Assembly: GCA_024399065.1 (NCBI GenBank) | Contig: JAKSIB010000037.1 | Coordinates: forward strand, 1 to 32,203 | Direction of reading: 5' to 3' | From: Fibrobacter sp. | GTDB lineage: Bacteria; Fibrobacterota; Fibrobacteria; Fibrobacterales; Fibrobacteraceae | Length of the DNA: 32,203 bases | Shown: piece after piece, positions 16,520 to 23,621 of the stretch | Layout: each line of letters begins with the position of its first letter | Position numbering within the stretch: the stretch's first letter is position 1 | The notes under the pieces: model-generated | Databases searched by the model: none | What the model saw: the letters and a program-made list of their open reading frames with translations, nothing else | What the model was told of the DNA's origin: nothing | Program-made: the position numbers and the translations under genes

Positions 16520-17278
16520 CTAGGTTTTTATCATTTTTGCACAATAAATCGGGCCTCTTCCCTCGGAACGGTCAGGAAGAATATGAACACCAAATTCTGT
16601 ACGGTCCGCACCAGGCAAAAGATCCCTGATTTCCACCGACTGCATCGACGGCCTTTTCTTCAGAATTTTCTTGACAACATCGTCATTTTCCATGGGAGAA
16701 AGGGCGCAAGTACCATAAACAAGCATACCACCCGGACGCAAGGCATCCACAGCAGAGGCGAGCAGGGCTCCTTGTTCTACCGAAAGACGCTTCACTCGCT
16801 TACTGGACCATTCCGCCAAGTGGGTGGGAGAAGCCAAGACATGTCTATCAGAAGAACAGGGTGCATCCAACAAAATGCAATCGTAGGACTCCTTTTTATG
16901 AAGTCCGAACTTCATTCCGTCATAGCCGGTAACATTGATAATATTACGCCAGGATTCGGGCAAAGATTCGTCAATGACGCGTTTCAAACGCATTCTGCGA
17001 TCCGGTGAGCGATCGTTGCTCTGCAACGACCCCTCCCCCTTCAATTTTGATGCAATTACGAGAGTTTTACCGCCAGGAGCGGCACACATGTCCAAAACAT
17101 CCATGCCCGGCTCCACGCCCAGAGCTTCCGCAGCAAAAACCGAAGCCTCATCCAGAAAATAAGGCTCCAAATTGTCGCCAAACTGCAGTTTCGTCGCCCT
17201 GCCCTCGCCCTTCAGAGCTTCCAACAGCGCAGGCCAACGTTCTCCGTATAGTTTCTCGTAATAGTCAAAAAATTCCAT
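16520..17278 (-). CDS. RsmB/NOP-family RNA m5C methyltransferase
   Basis: A 252-residue SAM-dependent rRNA or tRNA cytosine-5 methyltransferase. Motif I is DMCAAPGGKT (about 64-73), motif IV DAPCSS (C141, resolving) and motif VI YGTCALSPMEND (C191, catalytic). Both cysteines needed for m5C chemistry are present. It lacks the NusB-like N-terminal domain of full-length RsmB (about 430 residues), so it is a minimal NOP2/NSUN4-type enzyme and its target base cannot be named. ATG 17278 is preferred over an in-frame TTG at 17287. No Shine-Dalgarno; TATGTTTG lies 6 nt before the ATG. A terminator follows directly. Confidence 0.88.
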   Translation of the reverse strand: MEFFDYYEKLYGERWPALLEALKGEGRATKLQFGDNLEPYFLDEASVFAAEALGVEPGMDVLDMCAAPGGKTLVIASKLKGEGSLQSNDRSPDRRMRLKRVIDESLPESWRNIINVTGYDGMKFGLHKKESYDCILLDAPCSSDRHVLASPTHLAEWSSKRVKRLSVEQGALLASAVDALRPGGMLVYGTCALSPMENDDVVKKILKKRPSMQSVEIRDLLPGADRTEFGVHILPDRSEGRGPIYCAKMIKT

Positions 17279-17284
17279 CACACC

Positions 17285-17292
17285 CAAACATA
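17285..17292 (-). promoter_or_regulatory. TAnnTTTG promoter element of the methyltransferase gene
   Basis: Minus-strand TATGTTTG followed by GGTGTG and the ATG. The spacing is 6 nt, slightly longer than the 4 nt at hisF, the PCMD operon and the gene at 20070. Confidence 0.4.
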
Positions 17293-17379
17293 GAAATTAC
17301 AAGAAGTTTCGCACAAGGATGACTATTCCTGCGTCCGCATCAACGGCATAATTAATGAATTCAGCCAAAAAACGAAAAA

Positions 17380-17399
17380 ACCTCTCGTTTCCGAGAGGT
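17380..17399 (-). terminator. Intrinsic terminator of the tRNA-Gln gene
   Basis: On the minus strand the perfect 8-bp stem ACCTCTCG-GAAA-CGAGAGGT with a GNRA loop is followed by TTTTTT. It begins 7 nt past the tRNA 3' end. Confidence 0.9.
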
Positions 17400-17406
17400 C
17401 TTTTCA

Positions 17407-17477
17407 TTGAGTTACCAGGATTCGAACCTAGACAAACAGAGTCAGAATCTGTTGTGCTACCATTACACCATAACTCA
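17407..17477 (-). tRNA. tRNA-Gln (anticodon CUG)
   Basis: A 71-nt cloverleaf read on the minus strand: acceptor TGAGTTA/TAACTCA, D arm GTGT-AATGGTA-GCAC, anticodon arm ACAGA-TTCTGAC-TCTGT with anticodon CTG, and T arm CTAGG-TTCGAAT-CCTGG. The discriminator is A and CCA is not encoded. The weak U1-A72 pair is characteristic of glutamine tRNA and is read by GlnRS or GluRS. It stands alone with its own promoter (17488-17518) and terminator. Confidence 0.96.
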
Positions 17478-17487
17478 TCGTGTGAGC

Positions 17488-17518
17488 CAAAGTTAGTTAA
17501 ACTATTTTGCTTTGGCAA
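17488..17518 (-). promoter_or_regulatory. Bacteroidota-type promoter of tRNA-Gln
   Basis: Minus-strand TAACTTTG (17488-17495) fits TAnnTTTG. A TTG (17516-17518) lies 20 nt upstream, within the 17-23 nt spacing described for the Bacteroides -33/-7 promoter. Transcription would start a few nt before the tRNA 5' end, leaving a short leader for RNase P. Confidence 0.55.
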
Positions 17519-17533
17519 GGGGATTTTTGAAAA

Positions 17534-18913
17534 TTATTTCAAGCTGGGGGGTGAATAGGTCATCCACTGCTGTTGCTGGGTGCCATCTTCCGGCAGAGAA
17601 ACCGGGGTCAGAGTCACATAAACCCATCTCGGAGCGTCAGATTTCTGCAAAACAGACATCACCTTCGGGTCGCCAGAGTACAGCACAATTTCCTGATTTC
17701 CCTTGGGCAAATCAGCCAAGGTCAGCAAATTGCAGGTCACATCGCGAACAAAGTGGGAGGTTCCCTTAATACCCACAACCACGCTATTCACCATGCAGTT
17801 GGAAGACTGGGTGGTATCATCACGATCAACAACCAGGGAAACGCCGCTAATCAAAGTCGACGGCTTGGACAAGGTATCCGCACCAATATCCAAAGTGTCC
17901 TTTAATTTTGCGATTTCCTTCTTTTGGACATAACGGGAAGTTCCAGCAAGGAACACAATATCATCCTGGACCTTGCGGAACTCCACTCGGAAGGAGTCTT
18001 CCGGGACAGATTTCGGCAGAGGCAACCACCAGCGGCCAAGACTATCAGTCTTTGTGAGGGTCTTGAATTCCAGGGAGTCCCCTTCAGTGAATTCAAAGCC
18101 GAACAAGTCCGTAATCAAGGAAACTTCAACACCTTCACAGGGTTTGCCATTCTTGCATGCTACGGTTCCAGACAAACGAGCAACATCCTTTGCTGCGGCT
18201 TCAGATTCCTTAATCAGGGAATCGATTTCGGTAGTGGTACTCCAGATGAAGGGACCCACGTCCAAGGTGTCCCCTCCCTTAATCGTGCCATCCATGTTCC
18301 AACGGCGATAGATCAGGGAATCAGCGACGCCAGATTCCTGCAACTTTGCAACAATCTGCGGGTCACCCGGGAAGAATTCCATCCACCAGTCACCTTCCGG
18401 AATCAGAACTGAGAAGGAATCGCCAGCGAAAACGCTTTCATGGAAAGGAGTTCCGGCCACATAGACCACAAAGTGAGAGCCCACCTGAACCGCAGGTTCG
18501 GCCACATCTTCATAAGTCATAGAGCTCTTGAATATAGCAGCCTTGGCCAGCTTGATGTTTCCAAGATCCTTGGATTTAGACGTTGTACGCGGCAGGTAGA
18601 AAATTTCAGCAACAGAGGCGTCAATAACAGCCAGCTGGAATGTATCGGCCAAGACGGAATCAAAGGAATACTTACCCTTGGAATCAGTCATAACCTCAAG
18701 CTGTTCAGGCATGCCAACGCCGTCGGCAACCTTCATACGGGCCATACGGACAATTGCATCGGAAGCAACACTGCCATCTTCATGATAGACAACACCAGCA
18801 ATGGTATTTCCGGTGTCAGTCACAGTGCCGGCAACATTCGGATTACAACCAACCAAACAGCTTGCAATGGCCAAAAGCACAAGCAAGGAAGACTTCAAAA
18901 CAATCTTACTCAT
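17534..18913 (-). CDS. Lipoprotein with carboxypeptidase-regulatory-like domains
   Basis: A 459-residue lipoprotein with lipobox CLVGC (Cys near 23). Residues about 30-120 (TIAGVVYHEDGSVASDAIV then GKYSFDSVLADTFQLAV) fit the carboxypeptidase-regulatory-like beta-sandwich. A second similar module appears near 245-335 (LSGTVACKNGKPCEGVEV then DSLGRWWLPLP). Such folds mediate binding or act as spacers on the cell surface. The start codon overlaps the stop of the TIGR02147 gene (ATGA), so translation is coupled to that regulator and the two very probably act together. Substrate unknown. Confidence 0.8.
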   Translation of the reverse strand: MSKIVLKSSLLVLLAIASCLVGCNPNVAGTVTDTGNTIAGVVYHEDGSVASDAIVRMARMKVADGVGMPEQLEVMTDSKGKYSFDSVLADTFQLAVIDASVAEIFYLPRTTSKSKDLGNIKLAKAAIFKSSMTYEDVAEPAVQVGSHFVVYVAGTPFHESVFAGDSFSVLIPEGDWWMEFFPGDPQIVAKLQESGVADSLIYRRWNMDGTIKGGDTLDVGPFIWSTTTEIDSLIKESEAAAKDVARLSGTVACKNGKPCEGVEVSLITDLFGFEFTEGDSLEFKTLTKTDSLGRWWLPLPKSVPEDSFRVEFRKVQDDIVFLAGTSRYVQKKEIAKLKDTLDIGADTLSKPSTLISGVSLVVDRDDTTQSSNCMVNSVVVGIKGTSHFVRDVTCNLLTLADLPKGNQEIVLYSGDPKVMSVLQKSDAPRWVYVTLTPVSLPEDGTQQQQWMTYSPPSLK

Positions 18914-19770
18914 TTTTCATCCTCTTCTGTTTCAGGTGGAAGTTCCATTTTTTCCTTGCTCAGCGGGAAGAACTGAATGTTCATCTGGCAGACCATGGTT
19001 TCACCTTCGTCGGAGCGAATGATGTCCACCACTTCCTTGCGGAACAAGTCAATCTTACTGATAATACGTTCCAGGCCTTCGGCAGAAACGCTCATCGTCA
19101 TACAAGATACATTTCTACGTTCGGTGCTGTAATGATCCAGGGCATTTTTACCCAAATCGATCATCTGCTTCTGGAATTCATGTACAAAAAGCGGCGCAAT
19201 TTCGCTACCGCTGAAGATAGCCTTGTTCACAGAACGGAAATAGCCATCTTCTGCAATTTCAATAAGACCCAAAGTCTTGAGCAGCTGGATAGCCTGCTTA
19301 GCCTGGGGCAAGGAGATCTTCGGGTTCAGGAACAAAGCCAGTTCCTGAATATTCTTTTCATTGACATTCAGGACAGACAATGCTTCGCGAGCAGCAACAT
19401 AATACCACTTGCTATAGTATTCCTGCTGGCTTTTGGTCAAAGACTTAATGGCATTGGGCAACAGGGCGGACATCTGGTCGAAGATAGCCTGCTTGGAAGC
19501 AGCCGTTGTTGCATGGGTAAAGTCGACCATCAAGGTGAAATAGCGGCCTTCCTTCTCATTCAAGCCCAAAGCTGCAATAAACTTCGGCAGCATCTGCGGA
19601 GTGAGGGACTTACGGCCTCGAATCAGGTCCAAATAGAAGCCAGACGAGGAATACCCCGCCTTTTTGGCGAAAGACCTGTACGAAAAATATCTTTGGACGG
19701 ACTTACGGTAGTCGTAGTAGTCCTGAAGATATTTTCGATAGTTATAATATGCGTATACGTTCATCGGCAT
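18910..19770 (-). CDS. TIGR02147-family transcriptional regulator
   Basis: A 286-residue member of the TIGR02147/DUF4423 family, a large paralogous group first described in Fibrobacter succinogenes. The opening VYAYYNYRKYLQDYYDYRK is characteristic. Residues about 30-80 form a lambda-repressor-like helix-turn-helix (SFAKKAGYSSSGFYLDLIRG) and the rest is an all-helical effector or dimer domain. No membrane segment. The start may be M1 (19770) or M3 (19764); there is no Shine-Dalgarno, and TATCTTTT lies just before M1, which fits a leaderless start at M3. It overlaps the downstream lipoprotein gene by 4 nt. GAACAC repeats upstream are candidate binding sites. Confidence 0.9.
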   Translation of the reverse strand: MPMNVYAYYNYRKYLQDYYDYRKSVQRYFSYRSFAKKAGYSSSGFYLDLIRGRKSLTPQMLPKFIAALGLNEKEGRYFTLMVDFTHATTAASKQAIFDQMSALLPNAIKSLTKSQQEYYSKWYYVAAREALSVLNVNEKNIQELALFLNPKISLPQAKQAIQLLKTLGLIEIAEDGYFRSVNKAIFSGSEIAPLFVHEFQKQMIDLGKNALDHYSTERRNVSCMTMSVSAEGLERIISKIDLFRKEVVDIIRSDEGETMVCQMNIQFFPLSKEKMELPPETEEDEK

Positions 19771-19783
19771 AAAAGATAATTTT

Positions 19784-19955
19784 TTTGCCTATTTTTGGGA
19801 ACACCTGTTTTTGAAAATTTACGAAATTTCAGGCACCAAACCATTCCAATCCGCACTATTACTGGGATAAGGAACACTTAGAGAACACTTTCGCGAACAC
19901 TCTTCATTTTTCCTATACCCACCTTGAAAAAATTTGCCTATATTTAGGGAACACC
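19784..19955 (+). promoter_or_regulatory. Two promoter-like repeats and a GAACAC cluster
   Basis: A 22-23 nt sequence starting TTTGCCTAT and ending GGGAACACC occurs at 19784-19805 and again at 19933-19955. Each contains a TAnnTTT(G/A) element on the plus strand (TATTTTTG at 19790-19797, TATATTTA at 19939-19946). Between them three GAACAC motifs follow at 12-nt steps (19872-19877, 19883-19888, 19895-19900). The pattern suggests tandem promoters with operator sites, possibly for the divergent TIGR02147 regulator. Function is inferred. Confidence 0.45.
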
Positions 19956-20008
19956 CAATCCCATCCCTCGGACTTTCGCTTCACTCCAAGCGAAAGTCCT
20001 TTTTTTTT
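19947..20008 (+). ncRNA. Candidate short untranslated RNA or attenuated leader
   Basis: A predicted start just after the TATATTTA element (about 19950) and a strong terminator at 19970-20008 bound an RNA of about 60 nt with no ORF. From the upstream promoter-like copy the RNA would be about 205 nt. It may be a small RNA or a prematurely terminated leader of the gene at 20070. Confidence 0.35.
19970..20008 (+). terminator. Strong intrinsic terminator with no gene before it
   Basis: A perfect 12-bp stem GGACTTTCGCTT / AAGCGAAAGTCC with a 6-nt loop is followed by nine T on the plus strand. No plus-strand ORF lies between 19771 and this point, so it must end a non-coding transcript or attenuate the next gene. 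Confidence 0.9.
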
Positions 20009-20057
20009 ATAACAAAAAAGGAACATTTTCAAGCCTTTTATAGCTTCGGGCTTTTAC

Positions 20058-20065
20058 TAAATTTG
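20058..20065 (+). promoter_or_regulatory. TAnnTTTG element of the gene at 20070 (leaderless?)
   Basis: TAAATTTG is followed by GGCC and the ATG. The stretch TTACTAAATTTG is identical to the one before hisF, and there is no Shine-Dalgarno. Confidence 0.5.
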
Positions 20066-20069
20066 GGCC

Positions 20070-20909
20070 ATGGAAATGAAAAAAACGCAAATCGTCCCGA
20101 AAATCAAGGAATTTTTCCTTCGCGCACTTCGTTTGGTAGGCGTTTTTGCACTTATTTACGTTTGTATGGTATTCTATCTGGCTCTCACCGAGCGCCAAAA
20201 AGCATTTCCTAGGGCTATTACGCATAAAGAAGCGAACGCAGCCATCCAAGGCAAGGCCAAAAGTCTATCCTGCACCTTAGAAGACGGCATTGTTCTAGGA
20301 GGATGGAGCCTGGGCAGCGAAAACGACCCTATTTTGCTGTATTATCCCGACGCAGAGGAGGACGCTGCGCAATTTTTGGCCGAAATTGAAGAAATTCCGG
20401 GAATTCAGCTGGTCACTTTCAATTATAGAGGCAGCGGAGAAAACAAGGGAAAACCGTCAGAAGAGAATTTTGAAACCGACGGAAGCCAAATTTTCGAATG
20501 TTCCGCCCAGGTAAACGGAGTTGAGCCTCCCTACGTCATGGGACGCGGTACAGGAGCCATACTTGCCGCTCAGCAGGCGTCCAACAAAAAATACGCACAA
20601 ACGGTTCAGTTAATCTTTAGCGATCCCATTTTCAGCATCGCCGACGCCGTATCACAAAAATATCGCAAGTTGTACCCAAAGTTTCTCGTAAGATCAAGGG
20701 TCAGTGTATCACAAAATATTTTCGATAACATAAAAAAAGATCCATTAATCATACTTGACCGTAAGCAGTTTGAGCATAGAACGAAAGATAATATTCGTAT
20801 CATAAAAAACAAAACAATTGTAAGCAGAGATGGAGAAACTTTAAACACCACTCTCCGAAAAGCATTGAATTTAAGCACATCAAACGCTGATTCGATTAAA
20901 ACAAACTAA
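20070..20909 (+). CDS. Membrane-anchored alpha/beta-hydrolase-like protein lacking the nucleophile
   Basis: A 279-residue protein with an N-terminal transmembrane helix (about 21-40) and an alpha/beta-hydrolase core resembling S33/BAAT-type hydrolases (ILLYYPDAEE, then FNYRGSGENKGKPSE at 118-131). The nucleophile elbow, normally GxSxG, reads GRGTG (158-162), with Gly160 (codon GGT) in place of Ser. The C-terminal part is short and no catalytic His is obvious. It is probably catalytically inactive, or its chemistry differs. The start may be M1 or M3; the leaderless-type element ending 4 nt before M1 favours M1. It sits alone before the AbrB-like gene, with a 149-nt gap. Confidence 0.65.
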   Translation: MEMKKTQIVPKIKEFFLRALRLVGVFALIYVCMVFYLALTERQKAFPRAITHKEANAAIQGKAKSLSCTLEDGIVLGGWSLGSENDPILLYYPDAEEDAAQFLAEIEEIPGIQLVTFNYRGSGENKGKPSEENFETDGSQIFECSAQVNGVEPPYVMGRGTGAILAAQQASNKKYAQTVQLIFSDPIFSIADAVSQKYRKLYPKFLVRSRVSVSQNIFDNIKKDPLIILDRKQFEHRTKDNIRIIKNKTIVSRDGETLNTTLRKALNLSTSNADSIKTN

Positions 20910-21058
20910 AAAAACTCTGTATACAGATAATTTGTTACAAAAAGTTGTTTTTCAAAAACTATTGTTCTTTTTTACTTATAATAGTTGCCTAAGGACAACA
21001 TTTTTTATTAATTTGCATAAAAATTTTAGCACAAACACATTAGTGAGGATGTAACAAT

Positions 21059-21805
21059 ATGGAAAGTGTTCTTGTCAAAATGGATATTCGCGGTTTTCTC
21101 CGTTTCCCTGCAGAAGCAATCAAGTCCATGAAGTTGGATAAGATGGCCAAGCCGGAAACCGACAAAAAGGGCAACACAGTCGATGCAGGTCCTTATGCGG
21201 ATATCGAAGTTGATCCCGTCGGCAAGCGCATCGCAATCACCCCGACCAAGGATGCCAAGGCTACCTCTTTCCGCTTTATTCTCGGCGTGAACGGATCCAA
21301 GTCCAAGTTCCTTTATTTCAAGGGTGCCCTGAATGCAATTGGCGAAACCATCGCTACCGGCGCATACACTCTTGAAAAAGACGGCAATAGATACGTCTTC
21401 ACCAGCAAGAACGCACCCAAGAAGAAGGGCGAATGGCAGTTGATCGCCTGCCGTAACGCAGTCGCAAACAAGACCATGCTCTCTATCGACTCTCGTGGAA
21501 CCATTATTTTCGACAAAAATTCCAAAAACGCCGTGAATACTGTCGTAAATAATACTATGATTGCAGAGTACGACGCTGCAAAGAAGAATTTCAAGCTGAC
21601 TTTCAGCAAGAAGGGCTTCATCAACGTCCGCACTATCGCTAGCCATGCTAACGCATCCTTCATGGGAACTCTTTCTTCCCAGGGCATCGCCCTTCCCAAG
21701 AAGAGTTTCCGTACCGAATGCAAGATTGACGGCAAGGTGCTCACCTTTAACATCGCTGCTTTGGTTGCCGAACAGAAGGCCGCAGCTAAGGCTAGCAAGA
21801 AGTAG
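21059..21805 (+). CDS. Lys-rich protein with AbrB-like segments
   Basis: A 248-residue cytoplasmic protein of no recognised family. Residues 5-62 follow the SpoVT/AbrB swapped-hairpin pattern (VKMDIRGFLRFPAEAI, then ADIEVDPVGKRIAITP). A weaker similar segment appears at about 139-185 (LSIDSRGTIIF, then AEYDAAKKNFKLTF), and a third hint lies near 206-236 (TLSSQGIALPKKSF). It may be an AbrB-type DNA-binding protein built by duplication, but this rests on eye comparison. The C-terminus is Ala/Lys-rich. Codon use is strongly biased, suggesting high expression. SD GAGGA supports the start. The next gene follows after 24 nt, probably in one operon. Confidence 0.6.
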   Translation: MESVLVKMDIRGFLRFPAEAIKSMKLDKMAKPETDKKGNTVDAGPYADIEVDPVGKRIAITPTKDAKATSFRFILGVNGSKSKFLYFKGALNAIGETIATGAYTLEKDGNRYVFTSKNAPKKKGEWQLIACRNAVANKTMLSIDSRGTIIFDKNSKNAVNTVVNNTMIAEYDAAKKNFKLTFSKKGFINVRTIASHANASFMGTLSSQGIALPKKSFRTECKIDGKVLTFNIAALVAEQKAAAKASKK

Positions 21806-21829
21806 TCAAACGTAGCCACGAGGTTCAAT

Positions 21830-22267
21830 ATGATTGACGTTCTTAAAGTCTTCTACCAGACTCACTACAACTTTGCTGCTCTCAGCATTTTGTTGTTGCT
21901 TCTGTTCATCTTTCTTCTGACCAAGAAGAACATCCGTGCAGGCATCATTGTTTTCGCAATTTTGATTGTCTTCAACGTGTTCATCTTCAAGAAGACCGAC
22001 GGAAAGGCTTGGACCATTTATATTGAACAACCGGCAGTCACCGACTCCTACGGCTATACTTCTAACCCCGAGCCCATCACCATGACGTTCTCCGTCAAGA
22101 AGAACTGGACTATCAAGGACGAAAAGGGCGAAGTACACCATTGGTGCTGGGTTGACGCAGCCTGGGACAGCTTTGCCAGCATGGATCTTGTGGCCAAGAT
22201 TTGGGGCGAAAACTCCGCCAAGAAGATGACGAAGTCAACTGAGACCCGCGTCAACGGCGTAGAATAA
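21830..22267 (+). CDS. Small membrane protein of unknown function
   Basis: A 145-residue protein with two transmembrane helices close together (about 14-31, FAALSILLLLLFIFLLT; and 36-53, AGIIVFAILIVFNVFIF). A soluble C-terminal domain of about 90 residues follows, containing TIYIEQPAVTDSYGY and HHWCWVDAAWDS. No family recognised. GAGG lies about 7 nt before the start. It follows the AbrB-like gene by 24 nt on the same strand and converges on lpxH, whose stop lies 2 nt beyond its own, so any terminator would lie inside lpxH. Confidence 0.75.
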   Translation: MIDVLKVFYQTHYNFAALSILLLLLFIFLLTKKNIRAGIIVFAILIVFNVFIFKKTDGKAWTIYIEQPAVTDSYGYTSNPEPITMTFSVKKNWTIKDEKGEVHHWCWVDAAWDSFASMDLVAKIWGENSAKKMTKSTETRVNGVE

Positions 22268-22268
22268 A

Positions 22269-22991
22269 TTAAGCGTCCTGAAAATTCAAAACTGAAATTT
22301 CACCTGCTTCCATCTGGAGGTAGGTGAGTTTTTTTATCCAGTCACCAGGGGAAGCCACCAAGCCCTGTTCCACGTTCCATTTTCCAAAAATGTGGTGATG
22401 ACCAAGGACGCACATATCGCAGCCTTTCTTTTGCATGGAACGATTAGCCCAGTCAAGATATTCTTCCATCTTGATAACACGGGATTCCCCGTACTTACGG
22501 CTATTACGGCCAATAAACTTGGCGAGAGCCATTCCCCAGTCAGGATGTAACTGTTTAAACAGCCAACGATTCAATGGCAAGTCAAGAATTCTGCGAAACA
22601 GCCTGTAGCCGAAATCAGATTTCGCCACACCATCACCATGTCGGCAGAGAACCTTCTTTCCCTGAATATCAAGGACGACTTCCTTGTGAACCTGGACACC
22701 CAAGGTTTTCGGGAAAAAATCGCCGTAGGCAAAATCATGATTGCCCTGAAGCAAATGCACTTCTGCACCCGACTCAACCAACGCAGACAACGCCGCAAAA
22801 AGTTTAAAGTGATCGCGGCTCACATAATACGAATACTCGTACCAGAATTCAAACAGATCGCCAACAATCACCACATGAGAAGCTTTACCCGTAATGGATC
22901 TAAAGAATTCTACAAGCTGATTTTCACGATCGGGAATACAGCCTGGTGGGTCTATACCGAGATGGGCATCACTGATGAAATAAGCGTTCAT
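22269..22991 (-). CDS. lpxH: UDP-2,3-diacylglucosamine diphosphatase, LpxH type
   Basis: A 240-residue calcineurin-like metallophosphoesterase that cleaves UDP-2,3-diacylglucosamine to lipid X and UMP in lipid A synthesis, at the cytoplasmic membrane surface. The two-metal motifs are complete: D8-A-H10, GDLFEFW (D45), GNHD (N84, H85), HGD (118-120) and GHHH (197-200). The FEFWYEY stretch after the second motif is characteristic of LpxH. A close relative with another substrate cannot be fully excluded. The start is only 32 nt from the divergent lipoprotein gene. Its stop lies 2 nt from that of the convergent gene ending at 22267. Confidence 0.88.
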   Translation of the reverse strand: MNAYFISDAHLGIDPPGCIPDRENQLVEFFRSITGKASHVVIVGDLFEFWYEYSYYVSRDHFKLFAALSALVESGAEVHLLQGNHDFAYGDFFPKTLGVQVHKEVVLDIQGKKVLCRHGDGVAKSDFGYRLFRRILDLPLNRWLFKQLHPDWGMALAKFIGRNSRKYGESRVIKMEEYLDWANRSMQKKGCDMCVLGHHHIFGKWNVEQGLVASPGDWIKKLTYLQMEAGEISVLNFQDA

Positions 22992-23011
22992 GCAATTAAT
23001 TTAGATAATAC

Positions 23012-23019
23012 TATCTTTA
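23012..23019 (+). promoter_or_regulatory. TAnnTTTA element before the lipoprotein gene
   Basis: TATCTTTA followed by AAGC and the ATG at 23024, with 4-nt spacing as in the other elements. It lies in the 32-nt divergent gap shared with lpxH, which also contains the small palindrome AGATA-ATAC-TATCT (23004-23017). Confidence 0.35.
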
Positions 23020-23023
23020 AAGC

Positions 23024-23596
23024 ATGAAACTCAAGTTTATTTTTACAAGGATTTTGCCATTGGGCCTAGCCATCCTGTGTGTAGGATGTTCCGTAAATTT
23101 GACCCGAGGCAACCTTGAAGGTCTCCCTATAACAACAGAAAAATACAGTTTCTTCGGAAACATTCCGATGATTTTCAATGGAGACACCCTTCAGCTCAGC
23201 CAGAACCTACTAAGGGCATATACCGCAGCGGCAAAGCCAGAAAGTTTTCCTAGAGAACATTGTCGAGGCACGGCTGCTATTAACGCCAGCGTAAAACAGA
23301 ATTCCAAGGGATCCGCATTGGCACTTGGCGCTACAATTATTCCCTTTTGGCCTTTAATGCCAGTAAACGAATCTTGGACTTACCAACTGACGGCACGAAT
23401 CTATTGCGAAGGAACTCTGGTAAAGCACATAGAATTCACCGAAGAAGACCTGGTCAGGGCAACCCTCTACGGAAAGTTCCGCAGCGACCTCTTGAACAAG
23501 GCTTCAGAAGAAATGCATCGCAAACTGGTACAAAGGCTTTCCTACGAATTGGGCATGAACAGACCTGTCGACCAGAATTCCGCCAGCGATTTTTAA
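23024..23596 (+). CDS. Hypothetical lipoprotein upstream of rsmI and lnt
   Basis: A 190-residue lipoprotein: basic start, hydrophobic core and lipobox LCVGC (Cys near 22). The mature part has conserved-looking cysteines (near 84 and 128) that could form a disulfide, a hydrophobic stretch at about 98-115 (ALALGATIIPFWPLMPV), and an amphipathic helical C-terminus. No family recognised. It begins a plus-strand run with rsmI (25-nt gap) and lnt (11-nt gap), so a lipoprotein and the last enzyme of lipoprotein maturation are likely co-transcribed. Confidence 0.75.
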   Translation: MKLKFIFTRILPLGLAILCVGCSVNLTRGNLEGLPITTEKYSFFGNIPMIFNGDTLQLSQNLLRAYTAAAKPESFPREHCRGTAAINASVKQNSKGSALALGATIIPFWPLMPVNESWTYQLTARIYCEGTLVKHIEFTEEDLVRATLYGKFRSDLLNKASEEMHRKLVQRLSYELGMNRPVDQNSASDF

Positions 23597-23621
23597 AACA
23601 GATTTTCATAATTTAAGCAAT

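Noticed and set aside
17297-17518. 73-residue frame covering the tRNA
   Set aside because: It overlaps the tRNA-Gln gene, its promoter and terminator.
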